Assembly: GCA_963716445.1 (NCBI GenBank)
Contig: OY970313.1
Coordinates: 1,488,001-1,552,000, forward strand
DNA: 64,000 nucleotides
DNA from: JAAYBF01 sp963716445
GTDB lineage: Bacteria > Actinomycetota > Thermoleophilia > Solirubrobacterales > Thermoleophilaceae
Direction of reading: 5' to 3'
Shown here: in pieces, positions 13,592 through 21,264 of the stretch
Layout: every line of letters begins with the position of its first letter
Numbering within the stretch: position 1 is the first letter of the stretch
Made by a program: the position numbers and the translations under genes
The notes under the pieces: generated by a model
What the model was told of the DNA's origin: nothing
What the model saw: only the letters and a program-made list of their open reading frames with translations
The model's database searches: none

Positions 13592-13782
13592 CCGCCCAGC
13601 ATCCTCTTGATGTTCGCCTCGTCGGCCTTGGCGATCACGACGGGCTCGCCGAGCCGCCGCTTGCGCCTGGCGCTCTTCTTCTCGAGGATGTGGCTGGTCA
13701 TGCCGTGACGACCGACGAGCTTGCCGGTGCCGGTCTTGCGGAAGCGCTTCTTGGCGCCGGAATGGGACTTCATCTTGGGCAT
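13588..13782 (-). CDS. rpmI: Ribosomal protein L35
   Basis: Small basic 50S protein of 64 residues. It starts MPKMKSHSGAKKRF and ends KRMLGG with the conserved KSARRKRRLG segment. 34 nt after infC and overlapping rplT by ATGA. Typical length and order. Confidence 0.98.
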   Translation of the reverse strand: MPKMKSHSGAKKRFRKTGTGKLVGRHGMTSHILEKKSARRKRRLGEPVVIAKADEANIKRMLGG

Positions 13783-13816
13783 GACGAGCGCGTATTGAAG
13801 CAGACGCGCGCGGCGT

Positions 13817-14449
13817 CTAGCCCGTGGCGGCGTCGCTCGCCGGCTTCTCGGCGGGCTGCTCGGCGCCGTCGTCCGCCGGCTTCTCGGCGTCCTCGGCCGG
13901 CTTCTTGACCGCGGGCGAGAGCAGCATCGTCATGTTGCGCCCGTCCTGGATCGGGCGCTGGTCGATCACGCCGAGGTCCGCGACGTCCTCGGCGAGGCGC
14001 ATCAGAAGTGCGACGCCGCGCTCGGGATGCGACTGCTCGCGGCCGCGGAACATGATCGTCACCTTCACCCGGTCGTCGCCGGACAGGAAGCGGACGACGT
14101 GGTTCTTCTTCGTCTCGTAGTCGTTGTCCGCGATCTTCGGCCGCAGCTTGATCTCGCGCACGTTGACCTGCTTCTGGTGCTTGCGCGCGGCCTTGGCCTT
14201 CTGCTCCTGCTCGTACTTGTACTTCGAGTAGTCGAGGACGCGGCAGACCGGCGGACGCGACTCGGCCGAGACCTCGACGAGGTCGAGGTCACGCTCGCGG
14301 GCGTACTCGAGCGCCTTCTCGATCGGGATGACTCCGATCTGGTTGCCGTCCTCCCCGACTAGACGCACCTCGCGGACGCGAATCCGCTCGTTGATGCGCG
14401 TGTCGTCCCGGTCGGGAGGACGCCGATCGAACCTGCGCGGGACTGGCAC
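13817..14449 (-). CDS. infC: Translation initiation factor IF-3 with acidic C-terminal tail
   Basis: Binds the 30S subunit, prevents premature 50S joining and proofreads start codons. 210 residues. N-domain opening RINERIRVREVRLVGEDG, linker rich in Lys (YKYEQEQKAKAARKHQ), C-domain through NMTMLLSPAVKKP. After about residue 180 there is a ~30-residue low-complexity tail (repeated KPAE/AEKPA) not found in Escherichia coli IF-3 but common in actinobacteria. GTG start rather than the rare AUU used in enterobacteria. The ~140 nt upstream presumably hold the operon promoter. Confidence 0.97.
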   Translation of the reverse strand: MPVPRRFDRRPPDRDDTRINERIRVREVRLVGEDGNQIGVIPIEKALEYARERDLDLVEVSAESRPPVCRVLDYSKYKYEQEQKAKAARKHQKQVNVREIKLRPKIADNDYETKKNHVVRFLSGDDRVKVTIMFRGREQSHPERGVALLMRLAEDVADLGVIDQRPIQDGRNMTMLLSPAVKKPAEDAEKPADDGAEQPAEKPASDAATG

Positions 14450-14591
14450 TACGCGAGGGCTCGGCTAGACGTCAAAGGCGGGAGGGAATCGTTCGGGACG
14501 GGCACGACGCGTCAGCGGCGGGAAGTGCGCGTGGTGTGGGTGACCGTCATCAAGGAGGCGAGTATAGCGCCGGCTCGGTGCTTCGCGAAGG

Positions 14592-16298
14592 TCATCGGCG
14601 CAGCCGAACGGCGAGTCGTCGGACGGCACCGTTCCCGTAGCTGTCGCGCACGCGAACCGCCAGCCGGAGCGTGAGCTGGCGCCTGCCCCGTAGCGCGCGC
14701 CCGACTCGGCGGGCCTCGGGCGGCGACAGCCTGAGCTTCAGCCAGGCGCCGCGACGCCCGGGGATCGAGCGCTCGCGGCCCGTCTTGGCTCCGGCGAGCG
14801 GCAGTCGGCGCCCACGCTGGACGACACGTCCCTTCGCCGTCAGCCGGCAGCCCTCGTCGCAGGCGACGCGCACTCTCAGCGCCCGTCCGGCGAGGGCGGC
14901 GCGCTTTCGCGGCGCGATCACCTTCGGCGCGCGGCGGTCCTGGCAGGGCGGCAGCGCGGGGGTGCTCTGCTCGTCGAGCGCGACGGCCATCACGGCCGAC
15001 GCGCCCTCCCTCGAGCAGCGCTGCTCCCACGCGCCCACCGCGTGTCCAGCGTCGTTGATGGCGAACCGCACGGGCGACGCCAGCGACCCTCCGAGGACAC
15101 CGGGAACCCCCAGCCGCGACAGCTTCGACGCGCCGCTCGCGGTGATGACGGCCGCCACGATCTGCTCGGTCTTCGGCGGCGCCGATCCGAACTGCTCCCG
15201 CCATGACAGCAGGGAGGGCCCGTTCGGGGAGGACACAAGGTCGAGGCCCGGGCGGGGCGCGGGGGCGCCGCCCACCCTTTGGGCCGGGCCGAATGGCCCG
15301 CCGGGCGGTCGGAGCGCATAGCCGCCGGCCCAGGCGGCGATCACGTCCCCGTCCTCCTGCGCCTCGAGATCGAACGAGAACGGCAAGGCGAAGCCCAACT
15401 GCTCCACCGGCCCAAACGGACCCGCTGGCGGCCGCACTGCATAGGACACCCGCTCGAGGTGGTAGTCGCCCCTCACGCCAACGGCGTACAGCTCCTGAAA
15501 GGCATGGACGGCTCCCGCGCCGTCGAGCGCCATCCCGATCCTGCCACCGCCCGGAAACGGCTCCCCGGCTCCGAAGGGAGCCTCGGGTCCTCCGAAGGTC
15601 CCGCCCGCCGGCCGGTAGAAGAAGTCGTCGGCCTGGCCGTCGCAGTTGCGGCTGACCACCGTGTCGCCGCGCAGGTTGACGTCGACCGCCGGCCTGCAGC
15701 GTCCAGGTGCGCCCAGTGGCTGCGCCGAGCCCGGCGCCCAGGACGGCGTGGCGACGGTTGCCACGTAGACCTGGCTGGGAGAGTCGCCGAGACGCGCCAC
15801 CCTCGGAGAGGCCCACACGGCCGTGGCCCTGCCCTGGGCGTCGATCGCCAGCCGCAGGCCGTCGACCGCTTGGCCGCCCACGTCGATGACCGTCGGCGTC
15901 CCATTCGTACCGGCCATCCCTGAAGCCCCCGACGCGCCCGGCGCCGGATAGAGCGTGACGTACAGCCGCCCGCGATCGACCGCCGCGATCGCCGTGGCGC
16001 CATTCGGGGCGACGGCCACCTGCGGATCGGTCTGCCCTCCCGACGTCGCCGCCTTCACCGTGAAGCCGCCGCCCGGAGGACGAACCGCGACCGTCGCGGC
16101 GGACTCATCGAACGTCGTGTCCGCGGTCGAGTAGACGACCGTCGAGCTGCCGGCGGCATTGATCCCGACGTCGGGGCGTGGCACCCCGCGCACCAGCTCG
16201 AGGGTCTCCGCGGGCTGCCAGGTGACGGTTGCGGACGCGCTGCCCGCGAACGCCAGCGCCAACAGCCAGCCCACCAGGATGAAATTGCGTGCCCTCAC
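14592..16298 (-). CDS. Exported repeat protein, Solirubrobacter-type
   Basis: 568-residue secreted protein of unknown function. The GTG at 16298 is preferred because a GAGGGG lies ~11 nt upstream and the product opens with a clean signal peptide (VRARNFILVGWLLALAFAGSASA). The body carries recurring segments of the form (A)VRPPGG-x-F spaced roughly 60-90 residues apart and separated by VAPNG/IDAQG-type strands, which reads like a beta-propeller. The last ~130 residues are a separate basic Ig-like module (CDEGCRLTAKGRVV, RRQLTLRLAVRV) seen in many Solirubrobacterales surface proteins. Calls of propeller and Ig-like fold are by eye. Lies 56 nt downstream of thrS on the same strand. Confidence 0.8.
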   Translation of the reverse strand: MRARNFILVGWLLALAFAGSASATVTWQPAETLELVRGVPRPDVGINAAGSSTVVYSTADTTFDESAATVAVRPPGGGFTVKAATSGGQTDPQVAVAPNGATAIAAVDRGRLYVTLYPAPGASGASGMAGTNGTPTVIDVGGQAVDGLRLAIDAQGRATAVWASPRVARLGDSPSQVYVATVATPSWAPGSAQPLGAPGRCRPAVDVNLRGDTVVSRNCDGQADDFFYRPAGGTFGGPEAPFGAGEPFPGGGRIGMALDGAGAVHAFQELYAVGVRGDYHLERVSYAVRPPAGPFGPVEQLGFALPFSFDLEAQEDGDVIAAWAGGYALRPPGGPFGPAQRVGGAPAPRPGLDLVSSPNGPSLLSWREQFGSAPPKTEQIVAAVITASGASKLSRLGVPGVLGGSLASPVRFAINDAGHAVGAWEQRCSREGASAVMAVALDEQSTPALPPCQDRRAPKVIAPRKRAALAGRALRVRVACDEGCRLTAKGRVVQRGRRLPLAGAKTGRERSIPGRRGAWLKLRLSPPEARRVGRALRGRRQLTLRLAVRVRDSYGNGAVRRLAVRLRR

Positions 16299-16354
16299 GA
16301 AGATCGTGCCCCTCACGGGTACCGACGGCCAGAACGAGGTCGTCTTTTCCGGCA

Positions 16355-18274
16355 CTAACTCCGCCCGGCGACCTCCGATGCGGTGCGCTGGGCGAACTCG
16401 TCGACGGTGAGGGCGCCGAGGTCGCCCTCGCCGTGGCGTCGCACCGCGACCGTGCCGGCCTCGGCCTCCTGGTCGCCGACGATCAGCATGTAGGGCGCCT
16501 TGCGCAGCTCGCCGTCGCGGATCTTCTTGCCGATCGACTCGGCGCGCTCGTCGACCTCGACGCGCAGGCTCGCCGCGCGCAGCTCGCTCGCGACCCGCTC
16601 GGCGTAGTCGGCGTGGCGGTCGGAGATCGGCAGCACCAGCGCCTGCACGGGGGCCAGCCAGAGCGGGAACTCGCCCGCGTAGTGCTCGATCAGGATGCCG
16701 ATGAAGCGCTCGAAGCTGCCCATCAGGGCGCGGTGGATCATCACCGGTCGGTGGTCGGCGTTGTCGGCGCCGGTGTAGGCGAGATCGAAGCGCTCGGGCA
16801 TCGAGTAGTCGAGCTGGACGGTGCCGAGCTGCCACGAGCGACCGATCGAGTCGGTCATGTGGAGGTCGATCTTCGGGCCGTAGAAGGCGCCGTCGCCCTC
16901 GTTGACCTCGAATGCGAGCCCCTTCTCGGTCAGCGCCGCCTCGAGCGCGGCCTCGGCGCGATCCCACATCTCGTCGCTGCCGACGCGCTTGTCGGGGCGG
17001 GTCGAAAGCTCCAGGCGCGGCTCGAAGCCGAAGATGTCGTAGATGAAGAAGCCGAAGTCGAGGCAGCGCTGGACCTCCTCCTTGACCTGGTCCTCGGCGC
17101 AAAAGATGTGGGCGTCGTCCTGCGTGATGTGGCGGACGCGCAGCAGGCCGTGGAGCGTGCCGCTCGGCTCGTGGCGATGGACGAGCCCGGCCTCCGAGTA
17201 GCGGATCGGCAGGTCGCGGTAGGAGCGCCGCTCGTCCTTGTAGATCTGGATGTGGGCCGGGCAGTTCATGGGCTTGAGGCCCATGGGCTTGTCCTCGACC
17301 TCCGTGAAGTACATGTTCTCGCGGTAGACGTCCCAGTGGCCGGACTGCTTCCAGAGGTCGACGTCGTAGAGGATCGGCGTGCGCACCTCGCGGTAGCCGC
17401 GCTTGGCGTTCTCGCTGCGCCAGAGATCGGTGAGCTGGGTCCAGATCTGGGCGCCGTTGGGCTGCCAGAACGGCGAGCCGGGCGACAGCTCGCTGAACAT
17501 GAACAGGTCGAGCTCCCGGCCGAGCTTGCGGTGGTCGCGCTTGCGCGCCTCCTCGAGGCGCTCCATGTGCGCCGCCAGGTCCTCCTTCGACAGGAAGGCC
17601 GTCCCGTAGACGCGGGTCAGCATCTGGCGCTCGGCGTCGCCGCGCCAGTAGGCGCCGGCGACGCTGGTCAGCTTGAACGCCTTGATCCGCTTCGTGCCGG
17701 GCGCGTGCGGGCCACGGCAGAGGTCGGTGAACGGGCCGTTGCGGTAGAGCGAGACGGTCTCGACGCCTTGGTCGCGCACCAGGTCCTCGATCAGCTCGAC
17801 CTTGTAGTCCTGTCCCTCGGCGCGGAAGCGCTCGAGCGCCTCGGCGACCGGCAGCTCGCTGCGCTCGAACGGCTCGTCGGCCTTGACGTGCTCGCGCATC
17901 CGCTGCTCGATCCGCTCGAAGTCGGCGTCGGAGAGCTTGACGTCCTCGGGGAAGTCGAAGTCGTAGTAGAAGCCGTCGTCGATCGGCGGGCCGATCGAGA
18001 CCTTCACGCCGGGATAGAGCTCCGTCACGGCGGTCGCGAGGACGTGCGCGGCGTCGTGGCGGATCAGCCACAGCGCGTCGTCGCCGCTCTTCGCCGTGAC
18101 GATCTCCACCTTCGCGCCGTCCTCGACCGGCGCCGAGAGGTCGCGCAGCTCGCCGTCGACGCGGATCCCGAGCGCCGCGCGAGCGAGCCCCTCGCCGATC
18201 GCGCGCGCCACGTCGAGCCCGGTGGCGCCCTCCGGGACGTCGAGCTTCGTCTCGTCTGGCAGCTGGACCGTCAT
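16355..18274 (-). CDS. thrS: Threonyl-tRNA synthetase
   Basis: Charges tRNA(Thr). 639 residues from the ATG at 18274 (MTVQLPDETKLDVPEG, the TGS domain). The TGS domain (1-60) is followed by the editing domain with HDAAHVLATAV (around 75-85) and the YWRGD motif. The class II core follows with MNCPAHIQIYK, RVRHITQDDAHIFC and the anticodon-binding C-terminus. No T-box consensus (AGGGTGGNACCGCG) is visible in the ~290 nt ahead of it. Faces the rpf-like gene divergently. Confidence 0.97.
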   Translation of the reverse strand: MTVQLPDETKLDVPEGATGLDVARAIGEGLARAALGIRVDGELRDLSAPVEDGAKVEIVTAKSGDDALWLIRHDAAHVLATAVTELYPGVKVSIGPPIDDGFYYDFDFPEDVKLSDADFERIEQRMREHVKADEPFERSELPVAEALERFRAEGQDYKVELIEDLVRDQGVETVSLYRNGPFTDLCRGPHAPGTKRIKAFKLTSVAGAYWRGDAERQMLTRVYGTAFLSKEDLAAHMERLEEARKRDHRKLGRELDLFMFSELSPGSPFWQPNGAQIWTQLTDLWRSENAKRGYREVRTPILYDVDLWKQSGHWDVYRENMYFTEVEDKPMGLKPMNCPAHIQIYKDERRSYRDLPIRYSEAGLVHRHEPSGTLHGLLRVRHITQDDAHIFCAEDQVKEEVQRCLDFGFFIYDIFGFEPRLELSTRPDKRVGSDEMWDRAEAALEAALTEKGLAFEVNEGDGAFYGPKIDLHMTDSIGRSWQLGTVQLDYSMPERFDLAYTGADNADHRPVMIHRALMGSFERFIGILIEHYAGEFPLWLAPVQALVLPISDRHADYAERVASELRAASLRVEVDERAESIGKKIRDGELRKAPYMLIVGDQEAEAGTVAVRRHGEGDLGALTVDEFAQRTASEVAGRS

Positions 18275-18383
18275 GCGAGCCTGGAACCTACACGCGCCGT
18301 CGAGACGGCCGCTGCGGGCGTCGCCGGACTTCGCTCCAACCGGCGACAAAGTGGTCGCTGCCCGGCTGCGCGCCTCGACCAAG

Positions 18384-18432
18384 TGTGACGCCTGTCACAG
18401 ATAACTGACCGAGTGGCCCTACCCTGGCCAGT
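18384..18432 (+). promoter_or_regulatory. CRP-type operator and promoter of the rpf-like gene
   Basis: A perfect TGTGA-cgcctg-TCACA palindrome occupies 18384-18399, the consensus bound by E. coli CRP and the mycobacterial CRP (Rv3676). A TACCCT (18420-18425) is a reasonable actinobacterial -10. If transcription starts near 18432, the operator centre lies at about -41, the class II activator position. A ~130-nt untranslated leader would follow. The operator is exact; -10, start point and activation are inference. It could also influence thrS, whose start is 110 nt away on the other strand. Confidence 0.65.
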
Positions 18433-18562
18433 CGAGCCGGCTCCGAGTGGGCCAGAGGTCCTCGCCGGCTCGCGACTCCGCGCGCGTCAAGGGGAGACGC
18501 CGACAGCGCGGTAGCCCGGACGCCGTCCGGGAGACGACCCCGACGCCGGGAGGCGCCATTCC

Positions 18563-19018
18563 ATGCGAAAGCTCGCGCTCGTTTCGATTCTCTGCCTTGC
18601 CGCCATCGTTCCGGCGATCGCGCTCGGCGCGCCGCTCGACGGCGACCCGGTCGGGGCCTCGGAGAGCCAGCCGTCGGAGACGGCCATCGTCTCTCCCGGC
18701 CTCGGCGACCCGCTCGCCGTCCACGAGGCGAGGCGCCAGCTCGCGCTCGCCGAGCGCCGGGCGCGACCGCCGCGGCCCGAGCCGGTCGCGGTCCCATCCC
18801 ACCTGCAGGCGATCGCCCAGTGCGAGTCCGGCGGCGATCCGACCGCGATCGGGGGTGGCGGCCTCTACCGCGGCAAGTACCAGTTCTCCGTCGCCACCTG
18901 GCAGGCGGTCGGCGGCAGTGGCGACCCAGCCGCAGCTCCAGAGGCCGAGCAGGACCGCCGCGCAATCATGCTCTACGAGCAGTCCGGCCCCGGACAGTGG
19001 CCGGTCTGCGGCGCGTAG
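18563..19018 (+). CDS. Resuscitation-promoting-factor-like transglycosylase
   Basis: Secreted peptidoglycan lytic enzyme of the Rpf/transglycosylase-like family. 151 residues: signal peptide 1-22 (MRKLALVSILCLAAIVPAIALGA), an Ala/Pro/Arg-rich linker to ~75, and the Rpf domain 78-151. The catalytic Glu88 sits in AQCESGGDPTAI. Cys87 and Cys149 (WPVCGA) match the conserved disulfide pair. YRGKYQFSVATWQAVGGSG is the family signature. No LysM or G5 anchor domains, so this is a minimal form. Such enzymes support regrowth from dormancy in mycobacteria and Micrococcus; that role here is by homology. Confidence 0.9.
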   Translation: MRKLALVSILCLAAIVPAIALGAPLDGDPVGASESQPSETAIVSPGLGDPLAVHEARRQLALAERRARPPRPEPVAVPSHLQAIAQCESGGDPTAIGGGGLYRGKYQFSVATWQAVGGSGDPAAAPEAEQDRRAIMLYEQSGPGQWPVCGA

Positions 19019-19095
19019 GCGCTGCGGTGCTGCCCGGATTCTCGCCCCAGCCAGCCGATCTGCCTGGCCGTCGGACCGATCCCTGCGCTCCTCCG

Positions 19096-19851
19096 CTACG
19101 TGTCTCTGACGACCTGAGAGCCGGGGACGATGTCGTCCTCGCCCGTGTCGTCCCAGCGGATCCAGGCCTTGTGGCCGCCGTCGTAGTCGGGCCCCCACAG
19201 GACGAGCGTGGCGCCGCGGTCCCAGACGGTGCAGCGATCCTCGGCCTCGGGATCGAGGCCGCGCCAGACACGGACGAAGGCGTTGCTCTCCCACTCCTCG
19301 CCGACGGTCGTCGGGTCGGTGTGTCCGGGCCGCAGGCGGGTCTCCGGCGGTAGCTGCATCAGCGTGTCCATGACCGAGGACTTGAGATCCGAGAACGACG
19401 TCGAGCCCGGCGCCTTGACGCCGCCGACCGAGCCCTTGAAGAGCGTGTCGCCGGTGAAGACGTCGCCGCCGTCGACGACGAAGTTGAGCATCCCGTCGGT
19501 GTGCCCGGGAGTGTGCAGGGCGCCGATCCGCAGCCCCCCGGTCTCGAGGACCGTCTCGCCCGGCTCGATCGTCCGGTCGACGTCGGCGAGCCGCGCCGCC
19601 TCGAGCGGATGGGCGAGGATCTCGACGCCGAACCGCTCCTTGTAGACGTGGTTGCACTCGACGTGGTCGGCGTGATGGTGGGTGAGCAGCAGGTGCGTCG
19701 GCGTGACTCCGTGGCGCTCGATCGCCTCGAACAGCGGCTCCGGCGGGGCGCCCGAGTCGACGATCACCGCCGTGCCGCCCGGCTCGTCGGCGACGAGGTA
19801 GGCGTTCGACAGGTAGTGGGCGTGCATCGAGCGTTCGACGATCGGCGGCAT
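19096..19851 (-). CDS. MBL-fold metallo-hydrolase (glyoxalase II-like)
   Basis: 251 residues, cytoplasmic. Metal ligands of the metallo-beta-lactamase fold are all visible: THHHADH (57-63), PGHTDG (His117), FTGDTLF (Asp135) and RPGHTDP (His177). Closest in style to hydroxyacylglutathione hydrolase-type or related thioester hydrolases, but no substrate can be read from the sequence. A C-terminal segment rich in Trp/Asp (VLWGPDYDGGHKAWIRWDD) after residue ~205 is outside the usual fold. Converges with the rpf gene 77 nt away. Confidence 0.85.
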   Translation of the reverse strand: MPPIVERSMHAHYLSNAYLVADEPGGTAVIVDSGAPPEPLFEAIERHGVTPTHLLLTHHHADHVECNHVYKERFGVEILAHPLEAARLADVDRTIEPGETVLETGGLRIGALHTPGHTDGMLNFVVDGGDVFTGDTLFKGSVGGVKAPGSTSFSDLKSSVMDTLMQLPPETRLRPGHTDPTTVGEEWESNAFVRVWRGLDPEAEDRCTVWDRGATLVLWGPDYDGGHKAWIRWDDTGEDDIVPGSQVVRDT

Positions 19852-19891
19852 GCCGGCAGCTTAGAGCGACCGCGACCGGGATTGGACGAAG

Positions 19892-19936
19892 ATGGACCGC
19901 GTGTGCGCGCACTGTCACGACGGCGACGTCCGCTGA
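19892..19936 (+). CDS. Possible 14-aa leader peptide (VCAHCH)
   Basis: A short ATG frame, MDRVCAHCHDGDVR then TGA, ends 2 nt before the aminotransferase ATG at 19939. Two Cys and two His codons in a row would suit a translation-attenuation leader, but no alternative hairpins were identified and a frame this short can occur by chance. Confidence 0.25.
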   Translation: MDRVCAHCHDGDVR

Positions 19937-19938
19937 CG

Positions 19939-21033
19939 ATGGACGTGAGCTCGCTTCGAGCGCAGTTCCCTGTCCTGGAGCGGATCGCCTACCTCAACGC
20001 CGGCTCGGTCGGCCCGGCGCCGCGCGCGGCGATCGAGGCGGCGGAGGCCGATCTGCGCCTTCAGCTCGAGCACGGCCGCGGCGGGAGGGCGCACTTCGAG
20101 CACGCGGTCGCGCTCGCGGACCGGCTCCGCTCACGCGCCGCGCGGCTGCTCTCGTGCGACCCGTGGGAGGTGGCCCTGACGGGCGCAACCACCGGTGGCG
20201 TCAACGCCGTGCTGGCGGGGCTCGAGCTCGGTCCGGGCGACGAGATCCTCACCAGCGACGAGGAGCACCCCGGCCTGCTGGCTCCGCTCGGGATGGCCCG
20301 CGCCCGCCGGGGAATCGACGTTCGAACCGTGCCGTTCGCCGAGATCGCGGATGCCGTCGGGCCGCGCACGCGCCTGGTCGCCTGCTCGCACGTGTCGTGG
20401 ATCACCGGCCGCGTCGCCGACACCGAGGCGCTCGCCGCGGGTGCCGCCCCGGTCCTGCTCGACGGCGCCCAGGGCCTCGGAGCCCTACCGGTCGACGTCC
20501 GCGCGCTCGGCTGCGAGTACTACGCGGCCTCCGGCCAGAAGTGGCTCTGCGGACCGATCGGCAGCGGCTACCTCTACGTGCGCGAGGACCTGATCGAGAC
20601 CCTCTCCCCCGCCTGGCCCGCCTACGGCACGCTGTCCGACCCGCTGCGCGCGCTCGAGCTGCCGCTCGTGCCGGGCGCGGCCCGCTTCGACGGCGGCTTT
20701 CCGCCCTCGCACCAGACGGCCTGGGCGCTGGCCGCGCTCGAGGTGCTCGAGCAGGCCGGGATCGCCGCGCTTCAAGAGCGCGCCGGCGCCCTCGCCGCAC
20801 GGCTCGCGGAGGGACTCGCCGCGCGCGGGATCGCCGTCGCGGGGCGCGGCCCGTCGACGCTGGTGTCCTGGGAGGCGAGGGATCCAGCCGCGGAGTCGGC
20901 CCGGCTGCTCGACACCGGCTTCCTGGTTCGAGACCTGCCCGGCACGCCGTACGTGCGTGCGTCGGTCGGCGGCTGGACGAGCGAGGAGGAGGTCGAGCGG
21001 CTGGTCGAGGCTGCCGCTACTTCGCCGTCATGA
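19939..21033 (+). CDS. Class V PLP aminotransferase (cysteine desulfurase/isopenicillin epimerase-like)
   Basis: 364 residues, cytoplasmic. The fold-type I PLP features are visible. They are NAGSVGPAP near the N-terminus, the TGATTGGVNA phosphate-binding turn (81-90), Asp175 in LLDGAQG stacking the pyridine nitrogen, and Lys201 in ASGQKWLCGP forming the Schiff base. The family contains selenocysteine lyase/cysteine desulfurase, isopenicillin-N epimerase and kynureninase-like members. The mobile cysteine loop of true IscS/SufS is not evident, so the substrate is open. The last 17 nt overlap the convergent small membrane gene. Confidence 0.88.
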   Translation: MDVSSLRAQFPVLERIAYLNAGSVGPAPRAAIEAAEADLRLQLEHGRGGRAHFEHAVALADRLRSRAARLLSCDPWEVALTGATTGGVNAVLAGLELGPGDEILTSDEEHPGLLAPLGMARARRGIDVRTVPFAEIADAVGPRTRLVACSHVSWITGRVADTEALAAGAAPVLLDGAQGLGALPVDVRALGCEYYAASGQKWLCGPIGSGYLYVREDLIETLSPAWPAYGTLSDPLRALELPLVPGAARFDGGFPPSHQTAWALAALEVLEQAGIAALQERAGALAARLAEGLAARGIAVAGRGPSTLVSWEARDPAAESARLLDTGFLVRDLPGTPYVRASVGGWTSEEEVERLVEAAATSPS

Positions 21034-21262
21034 CGACGACGCCGAAGACGACGACGACCATCACCGCCGCGAAGGCGACCAGCATCAGCGTCCAGTAGAC
21101 GCTCGCGGCGACGCCATTGCCCTCGCGCTGCATGTCGATGGCGCGGGCGAAGCCGAAGATCGCGACCGAGAAGACGATGCAGACGCCGATGCCGGCGACG
21201 AACGAGGTCCAGACCACGTTGATCAGGTCCCCGACGTCGACGACCTCCCCCACCAGGAGCAC
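21017..21262 (-). CDS. 81-aa two-helix membrane protein downstream of pit
   Basis: Two long hydrophobic helices (about residues 12-40 and 53-78) joined by a short charged loop (AIDMQREGNG). Starts 2 nt after the pit stop, so almost certainly co-translated with it. No family recognised. Possibly a small partner of the transporter. Confidence 0.75.
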   Translation of the reverse strand: MLLVGEVVDVGDLINVVWTSFVAGIGVCIVFSVAIFGFARAIDMQREGNGVAASVYWTLMLVAFAAVMVVVVFGVVVMTAK

Positions 21263-21264
21263 GG

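Noticed and set aside
14592..18071. Single 1159-codon minus frame spanning thrS and the exported protein
   Set aside because: The upstream part is out of frame with and inside thrS; the signal peptide and ribosome-binding site near 16298 show where the real gene starts.
18275..18383. T-box riboswitch for thrS
   Set aside because: No AGGGTGGNACCGCG core or specifier loop found on the minus strand.
18433..18562. Cyclic-di-AMP (ydaO) riboswitch in the rpf leader
   Set aside because: Expected from other actinobacteria but the conserved GGGGAACC and CCGUCAGCUAACC blocks are not recognisable; kept only as a question.
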